From: a virus
Strand: one strand, 5' to 3'
DNA: 40,962 bases
Virus record (IMG/VR): IMGVR_UViG_3300012000_000046
Location: 1-40,962 of that record
Every line of letters starts with the position of its first letter. Within the stretch, counting starts at the first letter, position 1. Of the stretch, positions 1 to 6,195 are shown one piece after another. The notes beneath the pieces were generated by a model. The model did no database searches. It was not told the DNA's origin and saw only the letters and a list, made by a program, of their open reading frames with translations. A program made the translations under genes and the position numbers.

Positions 1-114
1 CCGCCGCGGGGTCCGCCCCGTCGCGGCGACCGAGCCCAGGCAGGCGAGTCTCGCCTCGCGGAGCCCGTCGTTCGAGAGGAACTCGACCACCCGCTGCGTG
101 TCGTCCTCATTCAT
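1..114 (-). CDS. Partial hypothetical protein (5' end only)
   Basis: An ATG at 114 opens a frame with no stop for 38 codons to the window edge (it begins MNEDDTQRVVEFLSNDG). Its start overlaps the stop of the upstream gene by four bases (ATGA), the close coupling used throughout this cluster. Only the N-terminus is visible and I recognise no family, so no function is given. It is probably the next gene of the operon that carries the Ro60-type protein. Confidence 0.55.
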   Translation of the reverse strand, partial: MNEDDTQRVVEFLSNDGLREARLACLGSVAATGRTPRR

Positions 115-299
115 ACCGCTGTCCTCCAGTTCCGAAGCAGGGCTGCGAGGGCTGCCGCCGCATCCCGCAGCGTGTCGTGGCTGCCGTCGAGCGTATCGCC
201 GCCGGCGATGATTCGCCAGCGGCGGCCGACGAGGCGAATCGAGAACCACTCGTCGTCGCCGCAGAGATAGTCGCCCGCTGCTAGTCGTCGCAGTTGCAT
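111..299 (-). CDS. Small hypothetical protein, 62 residues
   Basis: The ATG at 299 is preceded by GGAGG with an 8-base spacer, a strong ribosome binding site. The product (MQLRRLAAGDYLCGDDEWF...) has alternating hydrophobic residues typical of a small beta-rich domain (WFSIRLVGRRWRIIAGG) followed by an Ala/Leu-rich helix. It has no membrane segment and only one cysteine. It lies 61 bases downstream of the Ro60-type gene and is coupled by ATGA overlap to the gene that runs off the window edge. I do not recognise a family. The strong ribosome binding site, the coupling and the position in a tightly packed operon support a real gene. Confidence 0.6.
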   Translation of the reverse strand: MQLRRLAAGDYLCGDDEWFSIRLVGRRWRIIAGGDTLDGSHDTLRDAAAALAALLRNWRTAV

Positions 300-360
300 C
301 GTCGCTGCCTCCCTGCCGGTTGTCGTGTCCGGACAAGGGTAGCGACGGCCGGGCGGTCGG

Positions 361-1638
361 TCAACGGGCCTCGACGTCAGCGATGTACCGGATCACGTTC
401 TCGGAGAACCCGTTGATCCTCGTCCACTCGCCGTGCGAGATGCCTCGCTCGTACGAGGCCACGTTGATCAGGTACGCGTGGCGGGCCTGGGGAGAAGGCA
501 CGACGTCATGCGACTGCTCGTCGCTGATCACGATCAGCCGGTCGTGCGGCTTGCCGTTGATCGCCTCGACGGCCCGCCCCAGGAGCGTCCCGCCTTGAGG
601 CTGCGACCCCAGCACGGTGTCGATGCCGGCCATGCCCCGTCGCGGCGGCACCTCGACCAGCGAGTCGGAGAACGTGAAGACTCGCAAGTCTTCGCAGGGG
701 ATGATCGACGCCAGGGCCGCCGCCGCGTCAGCCCGCGTCAGGTCAGAGCGGCGAGAGAGCGGCGAGTGCATCGAGCCGGAGACGTCGACCAGGACGATCG
801 TGTGACCACCGAGCGTGGGCATCGTCGCCAGCGAGGCGAGGAGCGAGATGTCGAGCGTCGGCTCCAGGGCTGGCACGGCCCGAGCCGCCGCGACGTAGCG
901 GAACGGCAGCACTCGCTCGGCGCCTCGCCGCGACAGGATCGCGGTCTTGATGAGCAGCGGATCGACGCCGGCCTCGGTCATGTTGCGGAGGTTGCGGAGC
1001 AACGCGAGGTAGCCGAGCCCGCCCTCGCGGAGCAGACGCTCGAACGTCGCCCGCTTGTCGTCGCCGCGACTGAGCGAGACCTCCCAGGTGTCGGGTGACG
1101 CGAGGGTGCCGGCGGCGAGACTTGCCCAGAGTGCGGCCTGCGTCTCGTCCACCGGCTTCGCGTGGCAGAGGAACAGCACGTCTCGCAGCCGCACCGCACC
1201 GTCGCGGTTGTACTTCGCCAGCGAGTACGCGTTGAACTTGCCAAACGCGCGAGCGAGGCCCCGCTTCATCTGGTTCGTGAGCGGCCGCCGGCCGTCCTGC
1301 CAGTAGATCGCGACCAACTCGGCGAGTTCGTCGGCCCGCTGGATGACTCGCTCGATCGTGTCGGCGACCATGCGGCCCTGCCCGCGACGGATCACCTCGC
1401 GGGCGAGAAGCAGCGAGACGTGGCGGAGGTGGTGCGTGGTGCGGGCCTCGATCGCGAGCGAGGCGATCTCCTCAGGCGAGACGTCGTCGCAGAGCGTCCG
1501 AATCCGGTCAGCGATCTGCTCGCCGTCCTCGTAGAACTCGTCCTCCCAGAGGAGACACGACATGACGGTGCGTCGCAGCGTCTCCAGGGACGTCGAGCGA
1601 GCGGGCGAGAGGCGTCGCGGGCGAGAGTTGACCTTCAT
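361..1638 (-). CDS. rsr: Ro60-type RNA-binding protein (TROVE + von Willebrand A domains)
   Basis: Ro60/Rsr proteins are ring-shaped RNA chaperones that bind Y RNAs and misfolded RNAs; in bacteria they assist RNA decay and stress survival. Residues about 20-265 show the TROVE HEAT-repeat ring (LRHVSLLLAREVIRRG near 71, KFNAYSLAKY near 134, LRDVLFLCHAKP near 151, LALLRNLRNM near 211). The rest is a vWA domain with an apparently complete metal (MIDAS) site: DVSGSM at 285-290, a Thr in GGTLLG near 351 and Asp in ISDEQS near 373. The length (425 residues) is in the range I expect for bacterial Rsr. The ATG at 1638 has AGGAG nine bases upstream. The 221-base gap before it carries a promoter and folded repeats that may be Y RNA. 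Phage-borne Ro60 genes occur but are uncommon. The family call is strong; the role in phage biology is unknown. Confidence 0.9.
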   Translation of the reverse strand: MKVNSRPRRLSPARSTSLETLRRTVMSCLLWEDEFYEDGEQIADRIRTLCDDVSPEEIASLAIEARTTHHLRHVSLLLAREVIRRGQGRMVADTIERVIQRADELAELVAIYWQDGRRPLTNQMKRGLARAFGKFNAYSLAKYNRDGAVRLRDVLFLCHAKPVDETQAALWASLAAGTLASPDTWEVSLSRGDDKRATFERLLREGGLGYLALLRNLRNMTEAGVDPLLIKTAILSRRGAERVLPFRYVAAARAVPALEPTLDISLLASLATMPTLGGHTIVLVDVSGSMHSPLSRRSDLTRADAAAALASIIPCEDLRVFTFSDSLVEVPPRRGMAGIDTVLGSQPQGGTLLGRAVEAINGKPHDRLIVISDEQSHDVVPSPQARHAYLINVASYERGISHGEWTRINGFSENVIRYIADVEAR

Positions 1639-1663
1639 GTCGCCGATCTCCTGGTGATGAAAG

Positions 1664-1815
1664 AAGACCGGCGCCGAGAACAGGCGAGTGCGGCGTCCTG
1701 CGTGATAGTGAAGTAGCCGCTCTCTTCGCTACGGCGCCGGTCGGTGGCTCGCGAGAACAGTCAGCCACGGCGTTTTCTGCCATGAAGTAGCCGTCGCCAT
1801 CGCTACGCGAGCCGC
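1664..1815 (-). ncRNA. Candidate Y RNA (two tandem hairpin units) upstream of the Ro60 gene
   Basis: The gap contains two copies, 74 bases apart, of the same arrangement on the minus strand. Each is an outer stem whose 5' arm runs into a GTAGCGA...GGCTAC hairpin followed by TTCA. Unit 1: GGCTCGCG (1813-1806) pairs with CGCGAGCC (1753-1746), hairpin 1806-1787. Unit 2: GACCGGCGCCG (1742-1732) pairs perfectly over 11 bp with CGGCGCCGGTC (1676-1666), hairpin 1732-1713. A good promoter lies directly upstream. Bacterial Y RNAs are often encoded beside rsr and have a long end-to-end stem that Ro60 binds, which fits the place and architecture. Primary-sequence similarity to known Y RNAs is not convincing to me. 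The alternative is a structured 5' leader of the Ro60 mRNA. Confidence 0.42.
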
Positions 1816-1820
1816 AGCGG

Positions 1821-1848
1821 ATTGTATGGAGAACCCAACCCACCGCAA
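1821..1848 (-). promoter_or_regulatory. Sigma70-like promoter for the candidate Y RNA / Ro60 transcript
   Basis: The minus strand carries TTGCGG (1848-1843), a 16-base spacer and TACAAT (1826-1821), a near-consensus pair. Transcription would start near 1814, immediately at the first predicted stem. The promoter sits just after the stop of the thioredoxin-like gene, so the RNA and Ro60 gene can be made independently of it. Confidence 0.55.
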
Positions 1849-1859
1849 GCGTTTTTTTG

Positions 1860-2147
1860 CTACGGCTCGCGACGCAGTTTGGCGAGCCACTCCCGCAGCC
1901 GGCCTGAGCCAGTGAAGCCGACGAGCCGCGAGACTTGCCGCTCGTTCTCGATCGCGACGAAGGTCGGCGTCGAACGCACTCCACACCGCTTCGCGAGGTC
2001 GGGCCTCTCGGCGACGTCGACCACGACGATCTGCACCGGCGAGTCGATCTCACCGGCGGCGAGCGACTGCTTGAATGTCTCGCACGGCGGGCAACTCGCC
2101 GCCGTGAACGCGACCACGAACACGCCTGCTGCTACGGTCGCATCCAT
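1860..2147 (-). CDS. Thioredoxin-like protein with CPPC active site
   Basis: This 95-residue protein has the core of a thioredoxin fold: a hydrophobic beta strand (GVFVVAFTA), then SCPPC at the start of a helix, a second strand with QIVVVDVAERPDLAKRCGV, and the loop RSTPTFVAIE containing the cis-Pro (TP) of thioredoxins. CPPC replaces the usual CGPC. The frame is open further upstream, but ATG 2147 has AGGGAG nine bases before it and starts directly at the first strand, so I choose it. The protein has no signal peptide and should act in the cytoplasm as a small thiol-disulfide reductant or as a glutaredoxin-like partner of a redox enzyme. Its partner is not identifiable here. It is encoded directly upstream of the Ro60 promoter. 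Confidence 0.8.
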   Translation of the reverse strand: MDATVAAGVFVVAFTAASCPPCETFKQSLAAGEIDSPVQIVVVDVAERPDLAKRCGVRSTPTFVAIENERQVSRLVGFTGSGRLREWLAKLRREP

Positions 2148-2161
2148 GCGATCAAGTCTCC

Positions 2162-2395
2162 CTAGTCTGGGTCTCGCTCGAACGGAGTTCCACGCTTGAA
2201 CTCGCCGCACCAGTCACTCTCGAACGTCTGCGGGAAGCAGGCCGTCGGCTCGATGCCCACGCAGTCGGCGTCGGAGTACGCCGGCGGTGAGATGCGGCAC
2301 TGGCCGACGCTGGGGCCAGCGATTGTGTCGCGGTGCAACTCCCAGTAGTAGCAGGAACCGCACGTCTGGCGGCGGTCTTGGCTAGGTCGCGGCAT
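2162..2395 (-). CDS. Small cysteine-rich protein, probable metal-binding
   Basis: This 77-residue protein has its six cysteines spaced as C-x2-C (CGSCYYW), then GQCRISPPA, two more Cys, and a final WCGEF. The same layout is common in small phage proteins thought to bind zinc or an iron-sulfur cluster; no enzymatic residues are evident. ATG 2395 has GGAG eight bases upstream. It sits between a small membrane protein gene and the thioredoxin-like gene in the same direction. I do not know its function; zinc binding is inferred from the Cys pattern only. Confidence 0.65.
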   Translation of the reverse strand: MPRPSQDRRQTCGSCYYWELHRDTIAGPSVGQCRISPPAYSDADCVGIEPTACFPQTFESDWCGEFKRGTPFERDPD

Positions 2396-2410
2396 GACGG
2401 TCGCTCCGTG

Positions 2411-2659
2411 TCACTCGACGTGCTTCACCCTGACGAACCGCACGGGTGCGGACAGGATGAAGATCGAGACGAGGCAGGCCAGCGACTCGGCCCAGGTCGC
2501 CGGCGGGAGATCGAAGAGTTGGGCAGGCCCGTGATTCCAGGCGAGCGACAGAAGCAGCGAGCCGACGAGCGAGGCCACGACGGCCACCAGGGCCACGCCG
2601 ATCATTCGCCCGATTGCCTCGGGGAGCCCCTCGGGGCTCGTCTCGGAGGTCTCATCCAT
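2411..2659 (-). CDS. Small membrane protein, two predicted transmembrane helices
   Basis: The ATG at 2659 (MDETSETSPEGL) overlaps the end of the DUF3310 gene by eight bases. The 82-residue product has an acidic N-terminus and two hydrophobic segments, at about 17-42 (IGRMIGVALVAVVASLVG) and 55-72 (SLACLVSIFILSAPV), and ends in a short basic tail (RFVRVKHVE). It should be an inner-membrane protein. A holin is conceivable from its size and two segments, but no endolysin gene lies nearby and it is grouped with early-type genes, so I leave it unassigned. An upstream in-frame extension inside the DUF3310 gene is possible but less likely. Confidence 0.6.
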   Translation of the reverse strand: MDETSETSPEGLPEAIGRMIGVALVAVVASLVGSLLLSLAWNHGPAQLFDLPPATWAESLACLVSIFILSAPVRFVRVKHVE

Positions 2660-2909
2660 GCTGAGACTGTCTCCTGCTGATCTCTCGCTCGATGTACCAG
2701 ACCGCCTTGCGGAGGTCTTCGACATCCTTGCCCTTGTGATCGCACCGCCACAAATACTTGCAGGCCGTCGCGAGATTGAACGGCCAGTCTTCGATCACGT
2801 CGATGCACTCGATGCCCTTCGGGTGAGCGTTGTAGTGCGACGGATGATCGACCGCCTCGCCCTGCGGCGGAGGTGCGTCGGACGATGATCGTCGCCACGG
2901 CAAGTGCAT
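2652..2909 (-). CDS. DUF3310 family phage protein
   Basis: Residues about 19-78 match the DUF3310 pattern: VDHPSHYN, then GIECIDVIEDW, NLATACKYLWRCDHKGK, DLRKAVWYIEREI. The family is widespread in phages, usually in nucleotide-metabolism or early regions; a nucleotide-kinase-related role has been suggested but not proven. The 85-residue length is normal. ATG 2909 has no visible ribosome binding site. A good promoter ends only seven bases upstream, so the mRNA may be leaderless (see the promoter entry). Confidence 0.85.
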   Translation of the reverse strand: MHLPWRRSSSDAPPPQGEAVDHPSHYNAHPKGIECIDVIEDWPFNLATACKYLWRCDHKGKDVEDLRKAVWYIEREISRRQSQHG

Positions 2910-2915
2910 GGCCCG

Positions 2916-2943
2916 AATGTACGGACACGCGAACGGGAGTCAA
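2916..2943 (-). promoter_or_regulatory. Promoter for the DUF3310 gene, likely leaderless
   Basis: The minus strand has TTGACT (2943-2938), 16 bases, then TACATT (2921-2916). The expected start site, about 7 bases beyond the -10 box, coincides with ATG 2909. The -35 box overlaps the stop codon of the upstream helix-turn-helix gene. Confidence 0.5.
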
Positions 2944-3386
2944 GACGTTTTTTTCACGCGACGGCGTCCCGTCGTCCGCTTCGCGGGCCGATGATTGCGC
3001 GACAGGTCACGCGGGCGGCCGCCGTTGGCGTAGGGCGACCTCATGTACTCGCGGATGTTCTCCTCCGCGCTGCGACGATCGACCGCCCAGGCGTTGTCGT
3101 TGAGGCGGAAGCCCTTGAGTCGGCCGTCGTTGAGCATCCGGATCACCATGCCGTCGGTGACGCAGACGATCTCGCAGGCTTCCGGCACCGAGACGTACCG
3201 GCCACAGAGCCGACCGAACTCGGCGGCCGAGACCGGCTGGCCCGCGACGGACTCCTGCGAGACCATGAAGCCCTTGCTCGACAGGGGCAGGGCCAGGAGT
3301 GTCCCCCGGCGGATGCGTTTCATCGCCGCTACGGTGCTGATGCCGAGCCGGGTGGCGGCTTCCTGAACGGAGATCGGGGCTTTCAT
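2940..3386 (-). CDS. Helix-turn-helix DNA-binding protein, excisionase/regulator type
   Basis: This 148-residue protein appears to have two winged-helix/MerR-like helix-turn-helix units. One is at 5-30 (ISVQEAATRLGISTVAAMKRIRRG). The second, near 62-105, starts YVSVPEACEIVCVTDGMVIR, runs on to LKGF, and ends in WAVDRRSAEE. The C-terminal 40 residues are strongly basic (RPAKRTTGRRRVKK). The pattern is that of phage excisionases and small repressors. ATG 3386 is chosen because GGAGG lies eight bases before it; a TTG five codons upstream overlaps that GGAGG and is unlikely to be the start. It diverges from the plus-strand integrase island, the usual place for an excisionase or lysogeny regulator. 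Which of the two it is cannot be told from sequence. Confidence 0.75.
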   Translation of the reverse strand: MKAPISVQEAATRLGISTVAAMKRIRRGTLLALPLSSKGFMVSQESVAGQPVSAAEFGRLCGRYVSVPEACEIVCVTDGMVIRMLNDGRLKGFRLNDNAWAVDRRSAEENIREYMRSPYANGGRPRDLSRNHRPAKRTTGRRRVKKTS

Positions 3387-3436
3387 AGGTTTATCCTCCA
3401 AGTAGGGGGTATCGTCTCCAGACTACACAGCACAAA

Positions 3437-3464
3437 TCAAGGCCCCCCGCGAGAGGGGCCTTGA
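3437..3464. repeat. Perfect 10-bp inverted repeat in the divergent intergenic region
   Basis: TCAAGGCCCC (3437-3446) and GGGGCCTTGA (3455-3464) are separated by eight bases. No T-run follows on either strand, so it is a poor intrinsic terminator. Its right arm overlaps the -35 box of the plus-strand promoter at 3461, which would suit an operator for the neighbouring helix-turn-helix protein. Confidence 0.5.
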
Positions 3465-3489
3465 ACTGTGGAATGGCGGGGACGACAAT
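3461..3489 (+). promoter_or_regulatory. Candidate promoter for the small gene and integrase
   Basis: TTGAAC (3461-3466), a 17-base spacer and GACAAT (3484-3489) match four of six consensus bases each. It points to the ATG at 3549. The overlap with the inverted repeat suggests repression by the divergently encoded regulator; this is inference. Confidence 0.35.
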
Positions 3490-3548
3490 CCCTCCGGGCA
3501 GCAAGCGGTTACGGATTCGCTGCGATCGATACTCACGGAGGAGTCACC

Positions 3549-3713
3549 ATGACCATCAACCTCGACCACATCGATGAACTCTATGTCCTGCAAGAAGCCG
3601 TCGACGCGTTCATTGCGAACTGCGACCGCGACAAGCAGTGGCGAGCCGTCGCTGCGGCCGAATCCCTGGCGGCAAGGCTTGCGCAGATTGCGCGGGACGA
3701 ATGTCCCGCATGA
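3549..3713 (+). CDS. Small hypothetical protein, 54 residues, ahead of the integrase
   Basis: ATG 3549 has GGAGGAG five bases upstream, one of the best ribosome binding sites in the window. The product (MTINLDHIDELYVLQEAVDAF...) is predicted almost wholly helical, as two amphipathic helices, with a net negative N-terminal half. It has no membrane segment. I do not recognise it. Its position on the plus strand, between the divergent regulator and the integrase, suggests a lysogeny-control role or a small partner protein, but nothing in the sequence proves this. Confidence 0.6.
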   Translation: MTINLDHIDELYVLQEAVDAFIANCDRDKQWRAVAAAESLAARLAQIARDECPA

Positions 3714-3755
3714 TCGTCGCAGGCTGAACGTCTAAAGCGCGTTTTTTTATCACCA

Positions 3756-3774
3756 CCCACTCACGATGAGTGGG
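3756..3774. repeat. 7-bp inverted repeat upstream of the integrase
   Basis: CCCACTC (3756-3762) and GAGTGGG (3768-3774) flank a five-base loop, eight bases downstream of a run of seven T. It could be a recombinase arm or core site or a leader hairpin of the integrase mRNA. It is not a standard terminator because the T-run precedes it on the plus strand. Confidence 0.35.
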
Positions 3775-3835
3775 CAGACCCCGAATGGAATCGCATACTC
3801 CCCCTAACAGCGGCTCGCCCGTAGGAGTGGTTGCG

Positions 3836-4699
3836 ATGGTTCTCTCTGATTTCTTCCGACAGGTGTATCGCCCCCTGAGGTTGCGGGGCCGCAGCCCAAA
3901 CACGGCACGGCTGTACGAGAACACGATCCACCAGTTCGACAAGTTCCTTGGTCGCCCAGCAACACTGGCCGACCTGACTGACCTGGAGGTGTCTCGCTTC
4001 CTGGAGCATCGTGCCAGTGTCCGCAGTCCGTTCACCTCCGAGAAGGAGCGGAACCAACTCTGCTCGCTCTGGCGGTGCGCCTGCGATCGCAGACTCCTCG
4101 ACGAGCGGCCGTGCATTCCGCCGACGCCGCTGCCGGTTCGAGTGCCGCAGGCCTGGAGCATCGACGAGTTGAAGCGGCTGATCACACACGCGAAGGTCTC
4201 GCCGGGCAAGGTCGGCGACGTCCCAGCGAGAGTGTTCTGGAGCGCGATGATCCAGGTGCTTTGGCAGAGCGCGGAACGAGTGGGTGCGATCCTGGCCTGC
4301 CGCAAAGGCGACTACACTCGTCCTCGCCTGCTCGTTCGGGCCGAGTACCGCAAAGGCGGCAAGCGGGACAAACTCTACTCGTTCACCGCCGAGACGTGCG
4401 ATCTGCTCGACGTCCTCGCGTCGACCGGCGAGAGCCCGATGCTCTTCGCGTGGCCGAGCGCGAAATGCTATCTCTGGAACCGGTTCGGCAAACTGATCGA
4501 CAGGGCTGGCCTGGGCGGCAACAAGCGATGCAAGTTCCACCAGTTGCGACGGAGCGCGGCGACGCACTACTGCGCGGCCGGCGGAGACCCGACCGCACTC
4601 TTGGATCACTCGTCGCCTCGGATCACCAAGGCGTACCTCGATCCTCGCTACATCGACACCGGGCCTCGCCCGTGTGACGTTCTGCCAGACTTGGGGTAG
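3836..4699 (+). CDS. int: Tyrosine recombinase / phage integrase
   Basis: This enzyme would catalyse site-specific integration and excision. The N-terminal 90 residues hold the SAM-like DNA-binding domain (SPNTARLYENTIHQFDKFLG). The catalytic domain follows and shows the expected residues in order: Arg in QSAERVGAIL, Lys in the YRKGGKR beta-hairpin, HxxR in FHQLRRSAATH, His in LLDHSSPRIT, and the nucleophile Tyr in KAYLDP. The frame is open to GTG 3770, but ATG 3836 has AGGAG eight bases before it and begins directly with the core-binding domain (MVLSDFFRQVYRP), giving 287 residues. It is one of only two plus-strand genes here. Its stop is three bases from the convergent DUF551 stop. No attP core could be identified by eye. 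Confidence 0.93.
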   Translation: MVLSDFFRQVYRPLRLRGRSPNTARLYENTIHQFDKFLGRPATLADLTDLEVSRFLEHRASVRSPFTSEKERNQLCSLWRCACDRRLLDERPCIPPTPLPVRVPQAWSIDELKRLITHAKVSPGKVGDVPARVFWSAMIQVLWQSAERVGAILACRKGDYTRPRLLVRAEYRKGGKRDKLYSFTAETCDLLDVLASTGESPMLFAWPSAKCYLWNRFGKLIDRAGLGGNKRCKFHQLRRSAATHYCAAGGDPTALLDHSSPRITKAYLDPRYIDTGPRPCDVLPDLG

Positions 4700-4702
4700 C
4701 GG

Positions 4703-4924
4703 CTAGAGCAACGGAGCCGGAGGCAGCGGCATCCAGTGGGACACAGCCGACAGCGGCGAGGCAGCCACCTCGTCGCTATCGGACTCCCAGTGCCGCTCAC
4801 CTTCGCTCGTCTCCAGGGAGCCGATGACGATCAGGCCCTCTGGCGAGACGAAGAGGAGAACCTCGACGCCCTCGGCAGGCAGCCGGTCGCGAATCGACAC
4901 CCATCCGCTTGCGTCGCTGATCAT
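4703..4924 (-). CDS. DUF551 family phage protein
   Basis: The 73-residue product has the DUF551 signature: GWVSIRDRLPAEGVEVLLFV at the start and SHWMPLPPAP at the end. These small proteins are common in phages and have no established function. ATG 4924 is preceded by AGGA at a 7-base spacing. It converges on the integrase. Confidence 0.82.
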   Translation of the reverse strand: MISDASGWVSIRDRLPAEGVEVLLFVSPEGLIVIGSLETSEGERHWESDSDEVAASPLSAVSHWMPLPPAPLL

Positions 4925-5004
4925 GTCGGAATCCTACCACCGCCCAGTTGGGGGGGCAAGGACTCAGCGGGAGGGTTTTCGCTACGCGTGTGGGTTTTCA
5001 GGCA

Positions 5005-5337
5005 CTATGCCTGTGAGTTTTCAGACAGATAGATGATCTCCAGGCCCAGGTGGGCCGCGAGCATCCACTCGATTCGAGCCCCGCCAGACCTCTCCCACCC
5101 AGGCAGCATCGCGATCGCGTCGGCGTCGCAGATCGCCGACAGGTCTCGCCGGAGCGCGTCCCGCAGGAACGCATTGTCCACCGGTGTCGACAAGGGATCG
5201 AAGCCGACGTCGCGATCCATCTGGGCCGGATTGAGGACGGTGTGTCCCTGCCCGGCGAGCGTCTCGGCCGCCCTGTCGAACGCCGGGAAGTTGAACAACG
5301 GCAGGCCGGTCATCGGCCCCGCGACGTAGATGGTCAC
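5005..5337 (-). CDS. DUF4406, nucleoside 2-deoxyribosyltransferase-like protein
   Basis: The 110-residue product begins TIYVAGPMTGLPLFNFPAFD, the hallmark of DUF4406, a Rossmann-like family related to nucleoside 2-deoxyribosyltransferases. Later motifs NPAQ, LRRDLSAICDADAIAMLPGW and SGGARIEWMLAAHLGL also fit: an Asp-rich loop followed by an ARIEW helix carrying a likely acidic catalytic residue. The start is GTG 5337, coupled by GTGA overlap to the stop of the dATP/dGTP diphosphohydrolase gene, which suggests a shared role in deoxynucleotide metabolism. Actual activity is unproven in this family. A short hairpin (4999-5013) overlaps its stop codon. Confidence 0.82.
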   Translation of the reverse strand: MTIYVAGPMTGLPLFNFPAFDRAAETLAGQGHTVLNPAQMDRDVGFDPLSTPVDNAFLRDALRRDLSAICDADAIAMLPGWERSGGARIEWMLAAHLGLEIIYLSENSQA

Positions 5338-5867
5338 GCGACGTCTCCGATGTCGTAGTGCTTCGGGCTCTTGCCGGCGTGAAGTTCCTGGAGCCTCGCC
5401 ACGATCGGCGTGAGCGAGTCCATGAGTTCGCGATGACCTCCCGGAAACTGTCGATCATCGATCAGTTTTCCGGCCGCGTCGCAGTCGACGAGGATCGCCA
5501 GACACGCGAGCGCCGCGCCCAGGTGAGGCACACCTTCCTCGTCCTGCTGCTCGCCCTCGAACCACGCCGCGAGGTGACGCTGGCAGGCGTCGACGTAGAT
5601 GGAAGCGCGGACTCCGATGCTCCTCCAGTTGCTGCGGCCGTACTTGAGAGCGCCGTTGAGCAGAGCCACGCTGCCCATCGCTGAGGCCGTCGTCGGCCAG
5701 AGGTGCAGCGGAAGTTTCGACGAACCCACGATGTCCTTGGGGTTCTCTTGCGCTGGCGACTCGGGAGCAGCGGCCCGCCTCGCTGCGTTTCGCTCTTCGA
5801 CAATCCGGCGGATCACCTCGTTCGCATCGTCAATGTTCGAGACGTGGCCGCCCTCAATCGCAGACAT
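5334..5867 (-). CDS. dATP/dGTP diphosphohydrolase-domain protein (DUF5664)
   Basis: Proteins of this all-alpha family are annotated as cleaving dATP or dGTP to the monophosphate and pyrophosphate. After a 45-residue flexible N-terminus, the domain shows KLPLHLWPTTA (51-61), GALKYGRSNWR (72-82) and RHLAAWFEGEQQDEEGVPHL (97-116); the Glu/Asp/His of the last motif are the likely metal ligands. The length (177) is usual. The frame is open further upstream, but ATG 5867 has GGAG seven bases before it. It is translationally coupled to the DUF4406 gene. Related enzymes feed base-modifying pathways such as diaminopurine (Z) DNA in some phages; no purZ or modified-DNA polymerase gene is visible in this window. 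Confidence 0.83.
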   Translation of the reverse strand: MSAIEGGHVSNIDDANEVIRRIVEERNAARRAAAPESPAQENPKDIVGSSKLPLHLWPTTASAMGSVALLNGALKYGRSNWRSIGVRASIYVDACQRHLAAWFEGEQQDEEGVPHLGAALACLAILVDCDAAGKLIDDRQFPGGHRELMDSLTPIVARLQELHAGKSPKHYDIGDVA

Positions 5868-5902
5868 AGATGCACTCCATTGCGTGGGATAACGTGGTTG
5901 CA

Positions 5903-6187
5903 TTATCCAGACAACGATTCCGGGGGCAAGCGCCTGTATCCGAGCGAGTGGAGAATCCGAGCGATGTCTGCGGCGGCAGAAGTAATTGCCGACTCTGAGA
6001 TGGCGGGGCCGAGACTTGCGTGAAGGCCTTCGTGAATTTCGCACTCAAGTCTCGCCCTGCCCTTGAGTTTTTCGTGGATCAAGACCTTGCGGGTAGCGAA
6101 CTCCGTCCAGCCCTCGGCCGAGCCTTTGAGTGACGAGTACCTCCAGAGCCATTTCTGGTCGTTGATCGTGAACTTGTGATCTTCCAT
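5903..6187 (-). CDS. 94-residue protein with HExxH zinc-peptidase-like motif
   Basis: The sequence holds IHEGLHA (HExxH at residues 52-56) in a predicted helix, followed by a second helix, ADIARILHSLGYRR, typical of a family of very small HExxH proteins seen in phages and plasmids. An acidic third ligand could be the Glu of AISES. At 94 residues it would be a minimal metallopeptidase fold, or a degenerate one that merely binds metal. ATG 6187 has AGGTG six bases upstream and lies nine bases past the stop of the giant tail gene, so it may be the last gene of the late operon. The substrate is unknown. Confidence 0.7.
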   Translation of the reverse strand: MEDHKFTINDQKWLWRYSSLKGSAEGWTEFATRKVLIHEKLKGRARLECEIHEGLHASLGPAISESAITSAAADIARILHSLGYRRLPPESLSG

Positions 6188-6195
6188 GACGGCAC

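Noticed and set aside
1508-2053. A 181-codon minus-strand frame spanning the candidate Y RNA
   Set aside because: It overlaps the Ro60 and thioredoxin-like genes in another frame, is Ser/Arg-rich and has no conserved motif. The promoter and stems explain the gap better.
2411-2659. Small two-helix membrane protein as a holin
   Set aside because: No endolysin or spanin gene is nearby and the gene is grouped with early-type genes.
3437-3464. Inverted repeat as an intrinsic terminator
   Set aside because: No T-run on either side, and it lies between divergent genes where no transcript needs to end.
3714-3835. attP core site next to the integrase
   Set aside because: An inverted repeat and a T-run are present, but without the bacterial junctions no core can be identified.
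4999-5013. Hairpin CAGGCA-CTA-TGCCTG at the stop of the DUF4406 gene as a terminator
   Set aside because: On the minus strand it is followed by AAAACCC, not a T-run, and the stem is only six bp.
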